NCBI GenBank assembly: GCA_945861405.1
Contig: CAMAUL010000013.1
Location: 1 to 59,563 of the forward strand
Direction: 5' to 3'
Length of the DNA: 59,563 nt
Origin: Candidatus Methylobacter oryzae
GTDB lineage: Bacteria; Pseudomonadota; Gammaproteobacteria; Methylococcales; Methylomonadaceae
The notes below the pieces were generated by a model, which was not told where the DNA came from, did no database searches, and saw nothing but the letters and a program-made list of their open reading frames with translations. This document shows positions 34,801 through 41,641 of the stretch, piece by piece. The stretch's first letter is position 1; each line of letters begins with the position of its first letter. A program made the position numbers and the translations under genes.

Positions 34801-35969
34801 AACACAAAGGCGATACGCTTATCGGCATTGTTCAGGCGTTTAAGCCGTGCAAAGCGCGAGGCGATTTGGGCGATGCGCACGACGCGATCCTGTACTGGTT
34901 CGTATTCGATCAGTTCATTTGATAGGCTGGAGGCTTTGGCCTTGAACGACAGCGGTACGGTGATGATGCGACCGTCAAATTCCGGTAGTACGACGTTCAT
35001 TGCAGCATCCAGCGGGTTGAGTCCGCGCGCCGATTGCTCCCATTGCTGCTGCATCATGCCGCTGGTGATGGCTTGCAGCACGGGCACATCGAGTTGCTCC
35101 AGCACAGATACCGACCAGCCTGCGGGTGTCGATCCGCCGGGGGTGATTTCGCCCATCGCAAAGGCAGTGGTGTTGATCAGTACGTCGATATGCGCACCCT
35201 GTACACCGCTAAAATAGCTCAACGCTATAGGCAGAGTGTTATCGCTGTGGCCGACTGCCATGGATGGCGGAAGTGTCGCAATCGGTAGGGAACCGATGCG
35301 ACCTGCGCGTAATGACGAGGTGAACACGGGCAGCACATTCAGGCCAAGTTTTTCCAGCGCATTGACCAACGCATCGATAAAACGCGTGTTGCCGCTCATC
35401 CAGTGGGCGCGGTAAAACACGATGCCCACGCTGGCCTGTTCTGGCGCTCGCAGGGCAAGCCAGTCGTCTATGCTTGCGTCTTGGGATAGATCGGGGTGAT
35501 AGATGCCGTGTTCGGGCAAATCGACTGCGGGTTCAAAACCAAAGCCGGTCAGTAAAAAATGATCGGAAAGATAGCGCAGCAGTTGCGCCATGTTGACGCT
35601 GCCGCCCGCCTGAAAATAGGCCTGTACCTGATGCAGTACGTCGGATGATACGGTGGATGCCGCTGCCAGTTCGGGGTCAGGCTCTCCGGTGCCGCTGATC
35701 GCGATCAGGTGTTGTCCCTGACTTTTGGCATGACGCACCAGATCGGCAAAACTGGGTACGCTGCCAAGCCGCCCCAGTACGCGCAGCACGATGATACGCG
35801 CCGGAGCAAGCTGATGCTGCAACAGTTCGGCCATTTGCGCATCGCTTTCCAATGCCTGCAAGTTAATGCCGCTTACCTCTGAGAAACCTTCCGGCATTTG
35901 CGCCTGTGCGCTTTGCAGCACCATCAGGTCGTTGGGCGCATGGGTCAGCAAGGCTATAGGCTTGTTCAT
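31806..35969 (-). CDS. cobN: Cobaltochelatase large subunit CobN with His/Asp-rich loop
   Basis: Catalytic subunit that inserts Co2+ into hydrogenobyrinic acid a,c-diamide (late-insertion pathway). Start at 35969 (MNKPIALLTHAPND), giving 1387 residues. Family motifs include VHVGKHGTLEWLPGKG and GGYVPAGPSGSP. It is longer than usual for two reasons. A stretch of about 65 residues at roughly 674-739 is nearly all His, Asp and Glu. A repeat-encoded loop at about 888-922 (GSHALRGNPVGDAPASRTAE and following) is the second. Both keep the frame. It lies one base from the ferredoxin gene upstream. Confidence 0.95.
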   Translation of the reverse strand: MNKPIALLTHAPNDLMVLQSAQAQMPEGFSEVSGINLQALESDAQMAELLQHQLAPARIIVLRVLGRLGSVPSFADLVRHAKSQGQHLIAISGTGEPDPELAAASTVSSDVLHQVQAYFQAGGSVNMAQLLRYLSDHFLLTGFGFEPAVDLPEHGIYHPDLSQDASIDDWLALRAPEQASVGIVFYRAHWMSGNTRFIDALVNALEKLGLNVLPVFTSSLRAGRIGSLPIATLPPSMAVGHSDNTLPIALSYFSGVQGAHIDVLINTTAFAMGEITPGGSTPAGWSVSVLEQLDVPVLQAITSGMMQQQWEQSARGLNPLDAAMNVVLPEFDGRIITVPLSFKAKASSLSNELIEYEPVQDRVVRIAQIASRFARLKRLNNADKRIAFVFTNSNSKASQIGNAVGLDAPASLMRILQAMQAAGYNIGGLPESGTVLIHELIDRCAYDNTYLTSEQLNHAVGRVSAAQYQAWFDDLPVEMQDKMTAQWGAAPGEAYVHDGHISLAGLELGNSFVALQPPRGYGMDPDAIYHQPDLPPTHHYYALYRWLRDEWKADAIVHVGKHGTLEWLPGKGVGLSENCFPDALLADMPLFYPFIINDPGEGAQAKRRAHAVVVDHLTPPMTTADTYGALAQLTQLVDEYYQVEVLDPAKLPLLQQQIWDLVKETNLDADLQARLLHHDHDHDHDDDHHGHHHDHEDQHHHADHHEHHGHDHDEHHHEHDHDHDDEHHDHDDGDHHHDKDGLPELLTKMAGADVAHLIEDLDGYLCELGAAQIRDGLHILGQAPKNEQLTDMLVSLTRLPNQDIPGMPIEIARLFGLSMDSLLEHQGRRLEQAMPELEKLAGRPLPTHADVLETIEVLCKQLFTELQAHAYSELTIDQAISKTFDTSVYGSHALRGNPVGDAPASRTAERFSLHSHAERGNDDFTAIRRILNFACCELAPNLARATDEIDNLLRGLSGGYVPAGPSGSPTRGMAHILPTGRNFYSVDPRSVPSQSAWRVGQQLANEVLSRYVRETGDYPESVAISIWGTSAMRTHGDDVAQILALLGVRPVWQAENRRLTGVEVIPLAELKRPRIDVTTRISGFFRDAFPQLIDLIDDAVNAVIALDEPLSQNFVRKHYLAELGEWIGKGLSEDEASQRAAFRIFGAKPGSYGAGILPLIQEKNWQADADFAEAYVNWGGYAYGRDQQGNDQRDAFRTRLSGVQVALHNQDNREHDIFDSDDYLQFHGGMIATIRALTGSQPRKYFGDSHDPSRAQVRDLKEETLRVFRSRVVNPKWLDSIRRHGYKGGLELTATVDYLFGYDATAQVMDDWMYEQVAETYAMDPEMQRFLEQANPWAQNAIAERLLEAASRGMWAEPQQQTLDALQALYLHSETLLEARGETPRGA
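33206..33302. repeat. CGTTCCCACGCTCTGCGTGGGAA repeat in frame inside cobN
   Basis: Outer dyads TTCCCACGCTCTGCGTGGGAA (33208 on) and CCACGCAGAGCGTGG (33282 on) surround GAACCGCTCTGCGGTTC and GGACGCTGGAGCGTCC. About 97 bases, encoding about 33 extra residues without a stop. Confidence 0.92.
33752..33948. repeat. CATGATC/GTGATG-type low-complexity tract encoding the CobN His-rich loop
   Basis: Degenerate repeats of His and Asp codons (ATGGTCATGGTCATGATG on the plus strand). Probable local expansion by slippage. Confidence 0.9.
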
Positions 35970-35970
35970 A

Positions 35971-36273
35971 TCAGGCATCGCCGGTACCCAAGCGGTGGAA
36001 AACGTGTTCGCTGACTTCGATGTCATTTTCCAGATGCTCGCTGACGATGCGCTCCAGCACGGCCTCGTCGGTACAGGAATACCAAACGCCTTCGGGATAA
36101 ACGACCAGGATCGGGCCGTTTTTGCAGACCGCAAAACAGTTCGAGCGGGTGCGTTTTACTTTGAGTTGAGGGCGGGCATCGATTTTTTGACCCAACTGTT
36201 GGAACAGTTGCGTATTGTCGTCAGAGCAGCGTGATCCGGTACACATCAATACATGTTTGTCGTGGCTTCTCAT
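35971..36273 (-). CDS. Thioredoxin-like [2Fe-2S] ferredoxin
   Basis: A 100-residue protein starting MRSHDKHVLMCTGSRCSDDN, with two Cys close together at the start and CFAVCKNGPILVVYPEGVWY in the middle. This spacing is typical of thioredoxin-fold [2Fe-2S] ferredoxins found in cobalamin operons next to CobN or CbiX. It may supply electrons for a ring-reduction or cobalt-reduction step; that role is inference. ATGA overlap with cbtA, one-base gap to cobN. Confidence 0.85.
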   Translation of the reverse strand: MRSHDKHVLMCTGSRCSDDNTQLFQQLGQKIDARPQLKVKRTRSNCFAVCKNGPILVVYPEGVWYSCTDEAVLERIVSEHLENDIEVSEHVFHRLGTGDA

Positions 36274-36947
36274 GAATCTTTTTTGTAAAACTGTCCCATC
36301 AAACCGCCGATAGCCAGCCAAAAGATCGCGTTGGCAAAAAATGCGGCGGATATAAAAGTTTGAGCCAATTCGGCAGGCGCGGCGCTGCCCGGAACTTCCG
36401 GCTGCGGTGCGCCAATTAAATGGGGGGATACGAGTAACACTGTACCGAAAAATTTATAAGTCTTGGTTTTGGCAAACGCTAGCAGCGACAGGCCGAAGCC
36501 GGTATCAAGCACTGTTATCAGCCACCAGCTTTGCCGATCAGCCAGTTTGACCGCTTCCGTGCCGGGAACTTCCGGCGGCAATCCCAAAGAAGGCGCGACG
36601 AAAAAGGTCAGGTAGCCTGCCATTCCCCACAACAGCCCCGTGCGCCAATGGCTGGGGCGGCTGCGTAAGCACATGACCGAACCAATCAACAGGGCAAAAC
36701 CCACTCCCAGACTGATATTGGCGACCGCAGTAAAAAACGTCCGCTCCCAGCCGTTTTCAGGCTGCCAGTCGTGGTGTTCGTGGCCGTTTTCCGCCTTGGC
36801 AACGACCGCTGCTTCCTCGTACACTTCGGCCTGGAGCAAGGTCGGGATGACTTGAATTTGTTGAACGGCGGTTAATAATAAACCCGCCAGCAAGCCCGTC
36901 CAGAGAGCCGCAATAACCAGCTCTCTGAACGTAGTCAGGTTAAACAT
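36270..36947 (-). CDS. cbtA: Cobalt transporter subunit CbtA
   Basis: A 225-residue membrane protein with about five to six hydrophobic segments (for example ELVIAALWTGLLAGLLLTAV, VGFALLIGSVMCL, WGMAGYLTFFVAPSLGLPPE). A His-containing loop (NGHEHHDWQPENGWER) follows the first helix. The family is associated with cobalamin riboswitches and predicted to import cobalt with CbtB. The start at 36947 is in a TAATG overlap with cbtB. Confidence 0.92.
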   Translation of the reverse strand: MFNLTTFRELVIAALWTGLLAGLLLTAVQQIQVIPTLLQAEVYEEAAVVAKAENGHEHHDWQPENGWERTFFTAVANISLGVGFALLIGSVMCLRSRPSHWRTGLLWGMAGYLTFFVAPSLGLPPEVPGTEAVKLADRQSWWLITVLDTGFGLSLLAFAKTKTYKFFGTVLLVSPHLIGAPQPEVPGSAAPAELAQTFISAAFFANAIFWLAIGGLMGQFYKKDS

Positions 36948-37174
36948 TAATGGCACGGAAAACTGGCGGAATGCCGTCCATCATGAGCAGCGTTATGCAC
37001 TTGCGCGGCTTCAGCGAAACCGGCGGTGTACAACAGTACCAAGCCCAGTATACCGGCCAGCATTGCAGGCAGTATTTTGTCTGAAATCTCCCTGCCTTCG
37101 GCCTCCCCCTTTGACAAAGGGGGATCGAGGGGGATTTTTTGAGCGTTGTCGAGCAAAACAGGTGTTGATGACAT
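36947..37174 (-). CDS. cbtB: Cobalt transporter subunit CbtB with repeat-derived N-terminus
   Basis: A 75-residue single-pass protein. The hydrophobic helix (ILPAMLAGILGLVLLYTAGF) is followed by the diagnostic His-rich tail VHNAAHDGRHSASFPCH, a likely metal-binding site. The N-terminal part (KIPLDPPLSKGEAEG) is encoded by a dispersed CCCCCTTTGACAAAGGGGG repeat and is not part of the family. The start at 37174 has a CTGGAG ribosome-binding site; it is the first gene behind the cobalamin riboswitch. Confidence 0.92.
   Translation of the reverse strand: MSSTPVLLDNAQKIPLDPPLSKGEAEGREISDKILPAMLAGILGLVLLYTAGFAEAAQVHNAAHDGRHSASFPCH
37087..37138. repeat. CCCCCTTTGACAAAGGGGG palindrome inside cbtB
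   Basis: Perfect dyad at 37105-37123 followed by GATCGAGGGGGATTTTTT. It encodes KIPLDPPLSKGE on the cbtB strand. Confidence 0.88.
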
Positions 37175-37327
37175 GTGTTTTCTCCAGGTAAAAAGACAGC
37201 AAAGCAGGCAACGTACCATTCAAATCATGGCATTACCGGCGGAAATAATCTGTACGGGGAGAAAAGCAAGACGGACGCGAGAGAGCAATCCATCCGAGCG
37301 CCCTCCGCGCACAAATTCGATTATTAC

Positions 37328-37535
37328 TTTAGGCCGGTCTCCGGGCTTACAAGTGTAGGGGCGGCCGGCCGGTCGCCCCTACGATGTTAGCGCCTTCCCA
37401 TGCAGAACACAGTGGCGTTTACTAACCTTTTACTTGTTTACCGTTGCGGGGGCAGCGTGGGCTTTGTCTGCTGTGTTAAGCGAACTCACCAACTTCCCGT
37501 TTCAATTCTGCGGACGATAGCCCATGAATACCTAA
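37328..37535 (-). ncRNA. Cobalamin (B12) riboswitch
   Basis: On the minus strand the conserved blocks occur in order: GAATTGAAACGGGAAGTTGG, GCTGCCCCCGCAACGGTAAAC, GCCACTGTG, TGGGAAGGCGC, and the B12 box AAGCCCGGAGACCGGCC (37331-37348). It lies ahead of cbtB with about 150 bases of expression platform. High adenosylcobalamin would be expected to turn the operon off. The arm between GGGAAGGCGC and the B12 box is occupied by a dispersed repeat (37355-37382). Confidence 0.95.
37355..37382. repeat. GTAGGGGCG / CGCCCCTAC repeat within the riboswitch
   Basis: A palindrome with a CGGCCGGCCG-like centre that forms the variable arm just before the B12 box. A relative lies in cbiG (23733-23758). Confidence 0.85.
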
Positions 37536-37668
37536 AGCAAGTTATACGCGGCTAGTATATTCACTCAATAAAAAACTAGCAAGTTTGAGAAGGTGCGATT
37601 TAAAGTGCGGTTTTTAGAAGATTATTCCCCGTACCTATATGTTTGAGCGCATAAATATCTACACAGCA

Positions 37669-37941
37669 CGTCATCCCGGCAGGGATTCACATCAGGCTAT
37701 CCTGCCTGATGCCCTTCGGGTTAATGCAAATCTGTTCCAGACAGATTTGTGCCGGGATCCAGGAGCGATGGATGGCAATATTAAAATAGGGCACAAGTTT
37801 CTGTTATCGCAAATTACGCGGTTCAAAACCGTCCACATCCCTGTGATCTGGATTCCGGCACAAATCTGTCTGGAACAGATTTGCATTAACCCGAAGGGCA
37901 TCAGGCAGGATAGCCTGATGTGAATCCCTGCCGGAAAGACG
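37669..37941. repeat. Very large inverted repeat, about 94-base arms
   Basis: The left arm 37669-37763 and right arm 37848-37941 are complementary with only a few mismatches, separated by about 84 bases. The outer parts (CGTCATCCCGGCAGGGATT) are the REP-like family seen at 8602 and 26829. The inner parts (CAGGCTATCCTGCCTGATG; AAATCTGTTCCAGACAGATTT) are extra dyads inserted symmetrically in both arms. Apparent ORFs here are artefacts of the palindrome. Nothing else is seen in 37561-38031. Confidence 0.93.
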
Positions 37942-38031
37942 ATAATACAGCCGGCGTAATATCTAGTGATTGATTGTTTACCTTGAGTTTAGACCGCACA
38001 TTTAATCGCGCCGATGTAGCCTTTGCGTTAG

Positions 38032-38307
38032 GTGGATTTAGCCGATTGCGCTAGAATCCGCACATGGACTTTGGAATCATTGGCGAAATCAGGCTTCCGA
38101 AACTTTTGCTCGTGGCTCTGGCATCAGAGAGTTGCCGAGGCTCGCAAGATTCACGGTCTTGGTTTGTGGCGTAAGCGTAAAGGCTTTGCTACAGTGCGAT
38201 TGTCCGATGGTTCGCTTCGTGAAACTGAAATTCACTGGTATGAAGCTACAGGTATTGGTAAGCGTGAATTTAAAATCAAGCGTTATATGAGCGACGACCA
38301 TGAATAA
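38032..38307 (+). CDS. Hypothetical small basic protein
   Basis: From a GTG at 38032 this encodes up to 91 residues; the convincing part is the C-terminal half, GFATVRLSDGSLRETEIHWY then EATGIGKREFKIKRYM. I have an impression of similar short proteins ending in EIHWYEA-GIG-K-KIKR in other bacteria, but cannot confirm a family. The 5' half is doubtful and the true start may lie further in. It overlaps the next ORF by eight bases, suggesting a coupled pair. Confidence 0.5.
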   Translation: MDLADCARIRTWTLESLAKSGFRNFCSWLWHQRVAEARKIHGLGLWRKRKGFATVRLSDGSLRETEIHWYEATGIGKREFKIKRYMSDDHE

Positions 38308-38524
38308 ACACGAATTTGCTATATGCGTTGATAATCACGGTTACGAAGTTTCGCTGGAAATGCGCAAACTCTATCAAGTAATGACTGACGTTGACGCAGA
38401 AAAACACGGTCAAATCCGAGTCATTGATGAGTCCGGCGAGGATTATCTTTACTCCGCCAGCTTGTTTGATCGCGTCGCGCTTCCAGCTCATGTTCTGGAA
38501 CGTATTTTTCATGCACAAGCTTAA
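38300..38524 (+). CDS. Hypothetical small acidic protein
   Basis: 74 residues: MNKHEFAICVDNHGYEVSLE, then MRKLYQVMTDVDAEKHGQIR, then VIDESGEDYLYSASLFDRVA. The VIDESGEDYLY block is well formed. It is coupled to the preceding ORF by an overlap. The basic-then-acidic pairing is compatible with a toxin-antitoxin or other two-protein complex, but no known toxin or antitoxin fold is evident. Confidence 0.6.
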   Translation: MNKHEFAICVDNHGYEVSLEMRKLYQVMTDVDAEKHGQIRVIDESGEDYLYSASLFDRVALPAHVLERIFHAQA

Positions 38525-38608
38525 ATGGGTTTCGCGGTATTCAGTCGTTATTAGATTACTTGGTTTGGTCAGTAGGGTTGAATCGAACCCCATCTCTATG
38601 TCGCAGAT

Positions 38609-38845
38609 CTACTCGGCCTTTTTAACACGGATTTTGCTGCCGGCCACATTCTTACCGTTGAGGGTATTCACCGCCACTTTGGCTTCACCTGGCTTGGGCA
38701 TCTCGACAAAGCCAAAACCCTTGGAACTGCCTGTCTCTTTGTCTATTACCATAGAGCAGGACTGCACTGTGCCGTGAGCCTCGAACAGGGCCCGAAGCTC
38801 TTCTTCTGTGGTGGTGCGGGCGAGATTGCGTATCAATAGTTTCAT
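38609..38845 (-). CDS. RRM-type RNA-binding protein
   Basis: A 78-residue single RNA recognition motif. RNP2 is KLLIRNLA at the start and RNP1 is KGFGFVEM near residue 43-50, with the aromatic residues that stack on RNA. Such stand-alone RRM proteins are common in methanotrophs, betaproteobacteria and cyanobacteria, often cold-induced, and probably act as RNA chaperones. Isolated on its strand. Confidence 0.93.
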   Translation of the reverse strand: MKLLIRNLARTTTEEELRALFEAHGTVQSCSMVIDKETGSSKGFGFVEMPKPGEAKVAVNTLNGKNVAGSKIRVKKAE

Positions 38846-39105
38846 GGGATTACCGTGTGGTTATAAATTGTTGAAATTATACAGCTAATCAACAAAGCAT
38901 TTACGATTAACAATTTGTTTAACTTAACGCGGTAAGGCGCAATCTGTTGCGCCGCATGGTTCTACAAGCTATCAGATTGTTTATGTCCTACAATCAACCA
39001 GGGTGGTCATGACGCGGCTAAGGTTGTAAAATAAAGAGAATTGCGAAAAAATAAAGGTAATTTTTTAGTACAATTTTTTTAATAATAAAGACTTACGGAA
39101 TAATT

Positions 39106-39825
39106 ATGTGTTTTAGTGTTGATATGTCTATTGGCCTGGGTCTGGCTGGACTGGCTGCATCTACTGTTACTTATCTTGATAAAACCGAGTCTTTTTGGGT
39201 TCGGGTTGCCAGGGCTTACGCCATTTTTCATTTTTCCTTGATGGAATTTATTCAGTATTTCGCTTATCCCGTTGCGGATCAGTGCGGCTATGGCGCCAAT
39301 CTGTTTTTGAGTGAGCTGTCGGTTTACCATATCAGCTTGCAAGCGCTGGCGATTATGCCCGCGTTGGCGACTTATTCGTCCGACAAAACCGCGCTGAAAA
39401 AGGCCACTATCATCGGCGCAATCCTCAGTTCGTCATTTTTGACGTTCAGCTTTTTGCCCAAAGAATGGCAGCTACTCGAAATCGCGCCGAATTTTATCGG
39501 CAATATGGTTTCGTGTTTGTTTATGGGCAAGTACCATATCGGCTACCACATCTCCAGCGCGTTCGGCTTACTGGTTACGTGGGGCTCGTTGTTTGCTCTG
39601 GCGATCAGCGGTTTTGTTTGGAAGGATAACAAGCGCATTGCCTCCTATCATTTCGGCATGGCGATTATGACGCTGTTCATGCCTCAGTGGATGTTCGGCG
39701 TGTCGACCGGCGAAGCGGCGGCGATGTATTGTTTTTATTCCATACCGATTACGATTAGTTTTATGCCGTACTTTAAACGGTTCTTTACCGCGCCCGCCGC
39801 AATTGAAGAACATGAATATGCCTGA
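39106..39825 (+). CDS. Multi-pass membrane protein, uncharacterised
   Basis: A 239-residue protein starting MCFSVDMSIGLGLAGLAAST with about seven hydrophobic segments. Conserved-looking polar residues lie within helices (FHFSLMEFIQYFAYP; GNMVSCLFMGKYHIGYH). MCFS/MCWS-type N-termini occur in several uncharacterised membrane families; I cannot place it more precisely. The short loops and lack of a large domain suggest a channel, transporter or sensor, but no function is assignable. An AT-rich 260-base spacer (38846-39105) precedes it. Confidence 0.75.
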   Translation: MCFSVDMSIGLGLAGLAASTVTYLDKTESFWVRVARAYAIFHFSLMEFIQYFAYPVADQCGYGANLFLSELSVYHISLQALAIMPALATYSSDKTALKKATIIGAILSSSFLTFSFLPKEWQLLEIAPNFIGNMVSCLFMGKYHIGYHISSAFGLLVTWGSLFALAISGFVWKDNKRIASYHFGMAIMTLFMPQWMFGVSTGEAAAMYCFYSIPITISFMPYFKRFFTAPAAIEEHEYA

Positions 39826-39860
39826 TAGAGAGGTTCATTTTTAGTATGTTTTGTAACTAT

Positions 39861-39984
39861 TTAGCCACAGATCAACACAGATGTTCGCGGATAAAAGATT
39901 AAAGGTTAAAAATTGACATTTGCACTCTTCATTTTTCGTCTTACAAAGCATCCGTTTAATCTGTGTTGATCTGTGGCTGAATAG
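39861..39984. repeat. AGCCACAGATCAACACAGAT inverted repeat (family D)
   Basis: Left end AGCCACAGATCAACACAGAT and right end ATCTGTGTTGATCTGTGGCT are complementary across about 85 bases. Other copies lie at 45666-45779 and 52095-52257, and half a copy at 19978. The right end stops six bases before the ATG of the next gene. Confidence 0.9.
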
Positions 39985-39989
39985 TTAGC

Positions 39990-40916
39990 ATGTTTTTTGC
40001 CAAGGATTTTATCGAAACCGCTGAAGGGCTTATTTTTGCGGTGGTTGAGCAAGGTCTGGAAGATGGTAGGGCGCTGTGTTTTTTGCGCTATGTGCTTGAG
40101 CCTTCCGGCTGGAAAAAGGTTGCGACTGAGCAAGCCAATCAACTCCTGCAACAACTGTATCCCGATTATTTGCATTACTCCCCGGTTTTAGATGCGCATT
40201 TGCATGCGGTCGCCGTAGACCGGATCGCCAAGTATCATCAGCCCAAACACCGATTGCAACAGATTATGCAATCAAACCGGCATGATGCCGTCGAGCGGGA
40301 TTTGTTTCGGCTGTGTGAATTATTCGGGCAACACGGGTTGGATTTGGCGCAAACCGGGGTCACGGGTTCAATATTGGTTGGCGTTCAAAATCAAGGCTCG
40401 GATATTGATCTGATCTGTTACGGCCGGGATGTTTTTCACCAATGCAGGGCAATTACCCGCAAGCTTATTGAACAGGGGTATTTGCAGGATTTGAATGATC
40501 AGGATTGGCAGCAATCTTACCTGCGTCGTTCATGCGATTTGAGTTTTGATGACTATGTCTGGCATGAACGGCGTAAATGTAACAAAGCTGTGATTAACGG
40601 GCGAAAATTCGATTTGAATTTTATCGATCATTACATAAGCTCTGAGGCTATTAATTATCAAAAATGCGGGGCGATTGCCTTGCAGTGCAGGGTGATCGAA
40701 GATTTTCATGCGTTTGATTATCCGGCCAAATTTAAAATAGATCATCAGCAGATCAGTTCTATTGTCAGCTTTACGGCGACTTATACGGGGCAGGCTATCA
40801 GCGGCGAAATGGTCGAAGTGTCGGGCGTGTTGGAGCAATCGGAACAAGGCGTTCAGCGCATCGTGGTCGGCTCCAGCCGTGAAGCGCACGGGGAATATAT
40901 CAAGGTTATTCGGTGA
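39990..40916 (+). CDS. Nucleotidyltransferase-like protein of the H4MPT cluster
   Basis: A 308-residue soluble protein. The central segment GVTGSILVGVQNQGSDIDLI has the GS...DxD pattern of the Pol-beta-like nucleotidyltransferase fold, with a further Asp in KFDLNFIDHY. N- and C-terminal regions are not recognised. It is the first gene of the strand block leading to fae and overlaps the following HAD gene (GTGA). The ATG at 39990 is directly behind a repeat, and no good ribosome-binding site is visible. A role in methanopterin assembly is suggested only by position. Confidence 0.75.
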   Translation: MFFAKDFIETAEGLIFAVVEQGLEDGRALCFLRYVLEPSGWKKVATEQANQLLQQLYPDYLHYSPVLDAHLHAVAVDRIAKYHQPKHRLQQIMQSNRHDAVERDLFRLCELFGQHGLDLAQTGVTGSILVGVQNQGSDIDLICYGRDVFHQCRAITRKLIEQGYLQDLNDQDWQQSYLRRSCDLSFDDYVWHERRKCNKAVINGRKFDLNFIDHYISSEAINYQKCGAIALQCRVIEDFHAFDYPAKFKIDHQQISSIVSFTATYTGQAISGEMVEVSGVLEQSEQGVQRIVVGSSREAHGEYIKVIR

Positions 40917-41575
40917 TTACGATAGCTGATTTTTCGGCGGTTATTTTCGATATGGACGGCTTGGTTTTGGATACCGAGAGTACTTACAGTATCGCCTGGC
41001 AACAGGCTGCAAATGCGATGGGCTATGATTTTTCCGATGATTTTTGCCTGTCGCTGTCGGGGCTGCATTACCCCGATATAGAGCTGAAACTGTTAGCTTA
41101 TTGCGGGGCCGAATTTGATCTGCAAACCTTTAACCGGTTAAGCGGCGAGTGCTGGCGCGACCATGTTAATGTCCACGGTATAAACATCAAACACGGTTTT
41201 AGCGGATTGCTGGACTTGCTGATTCAGCAAAATATTCCGCACTGTCTGGCGACTAACAGCTTGGCGGTAAATGCCCTGGAATGCCTTGAATTGGCCGGAA
41301 TCAAGGATGTTTTCTCAATCATCGTCAGCCGAGATCACGTTCTGCGCGGCAAGCCGGAGCCGGATATTTTTTTAAAAGCAGCCGAGCTGATGCAGGTGGA
41401 CATCAGCCGGTGTCTGGTGCTTGAAGATTCTCATGCGGGAATAGTGGCGGCATCCAGAGCGGGGGCTGTTTCGGTGTTTATACCGTCGATTGCGCAAGTC
41501 GATCCGTTGACGGTTGAGCTGTGCGATTTGATGCTGGATGATTTGGTTCAATTGACGGACACGATCCGCGCTTAA
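40913..41575 (+). CDS. HAD-superfamily phosphatase (beta-phosphoglucomutase-like)
   Basis: A 220-residue HAD hydrolase with a GTG start overlapping the upstream stop. Motif I FDMDGLVLDTES, motif II LATNSLAVNALE, and motifs III/IV with RGKPEPDIFLKAAELM and VLEDSHAGIVAASRAG are complete. The helical cap after motif I is of the C1 type seen in phosphoglycolate phosphatases and sugar-phosphate mutases. Substrate unknown; its place in the H4MPT cluster suggests dephosphorylation of a pterin or ribose intermediate, but this is inference. Confidence 0.85.
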   Translation: MITIADFSAVIFDMDGLVLDTESTYSIAWQQAANAMGYDFSDDFCLSLSGLHYPDIELKLLAYCGAEFDLQTFNRLSGECWRDHVNVHGINIKHGFSGLLDLLIQQNIPHCLATNSLAVNALECLELAGIKDVFSIIVSRDHVLRGKPEPDIFLKAAELMQVDISRCLVLEDSHAGIVAASRAGAVSVFIPSIAQVDPLTVELCDLMLDDLVQLTDTIRA

Positions 41576-41641
41576 CTCGCAGCCGAAAGGCCGATCATGT
41601 ATACTTTCAGCACATTTGCAGCACAAACACAGTCATAGCCC

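Noticed and set aside
35970..36134. N-terminal extension of CobN by 55 codons
   Set aside because: The extension is out-of-frame ferredoxin sequence; MNKPIALLTHAPND at 35969 fits the family start and follows the ferredoxin stop by one base.
37639..37923. Overlapping ORFs on both strands with nearly identical products
   Set aside because: They are generated by the 94-base inverted repeat; the two products mirror each other and have no ribosome-binding site.
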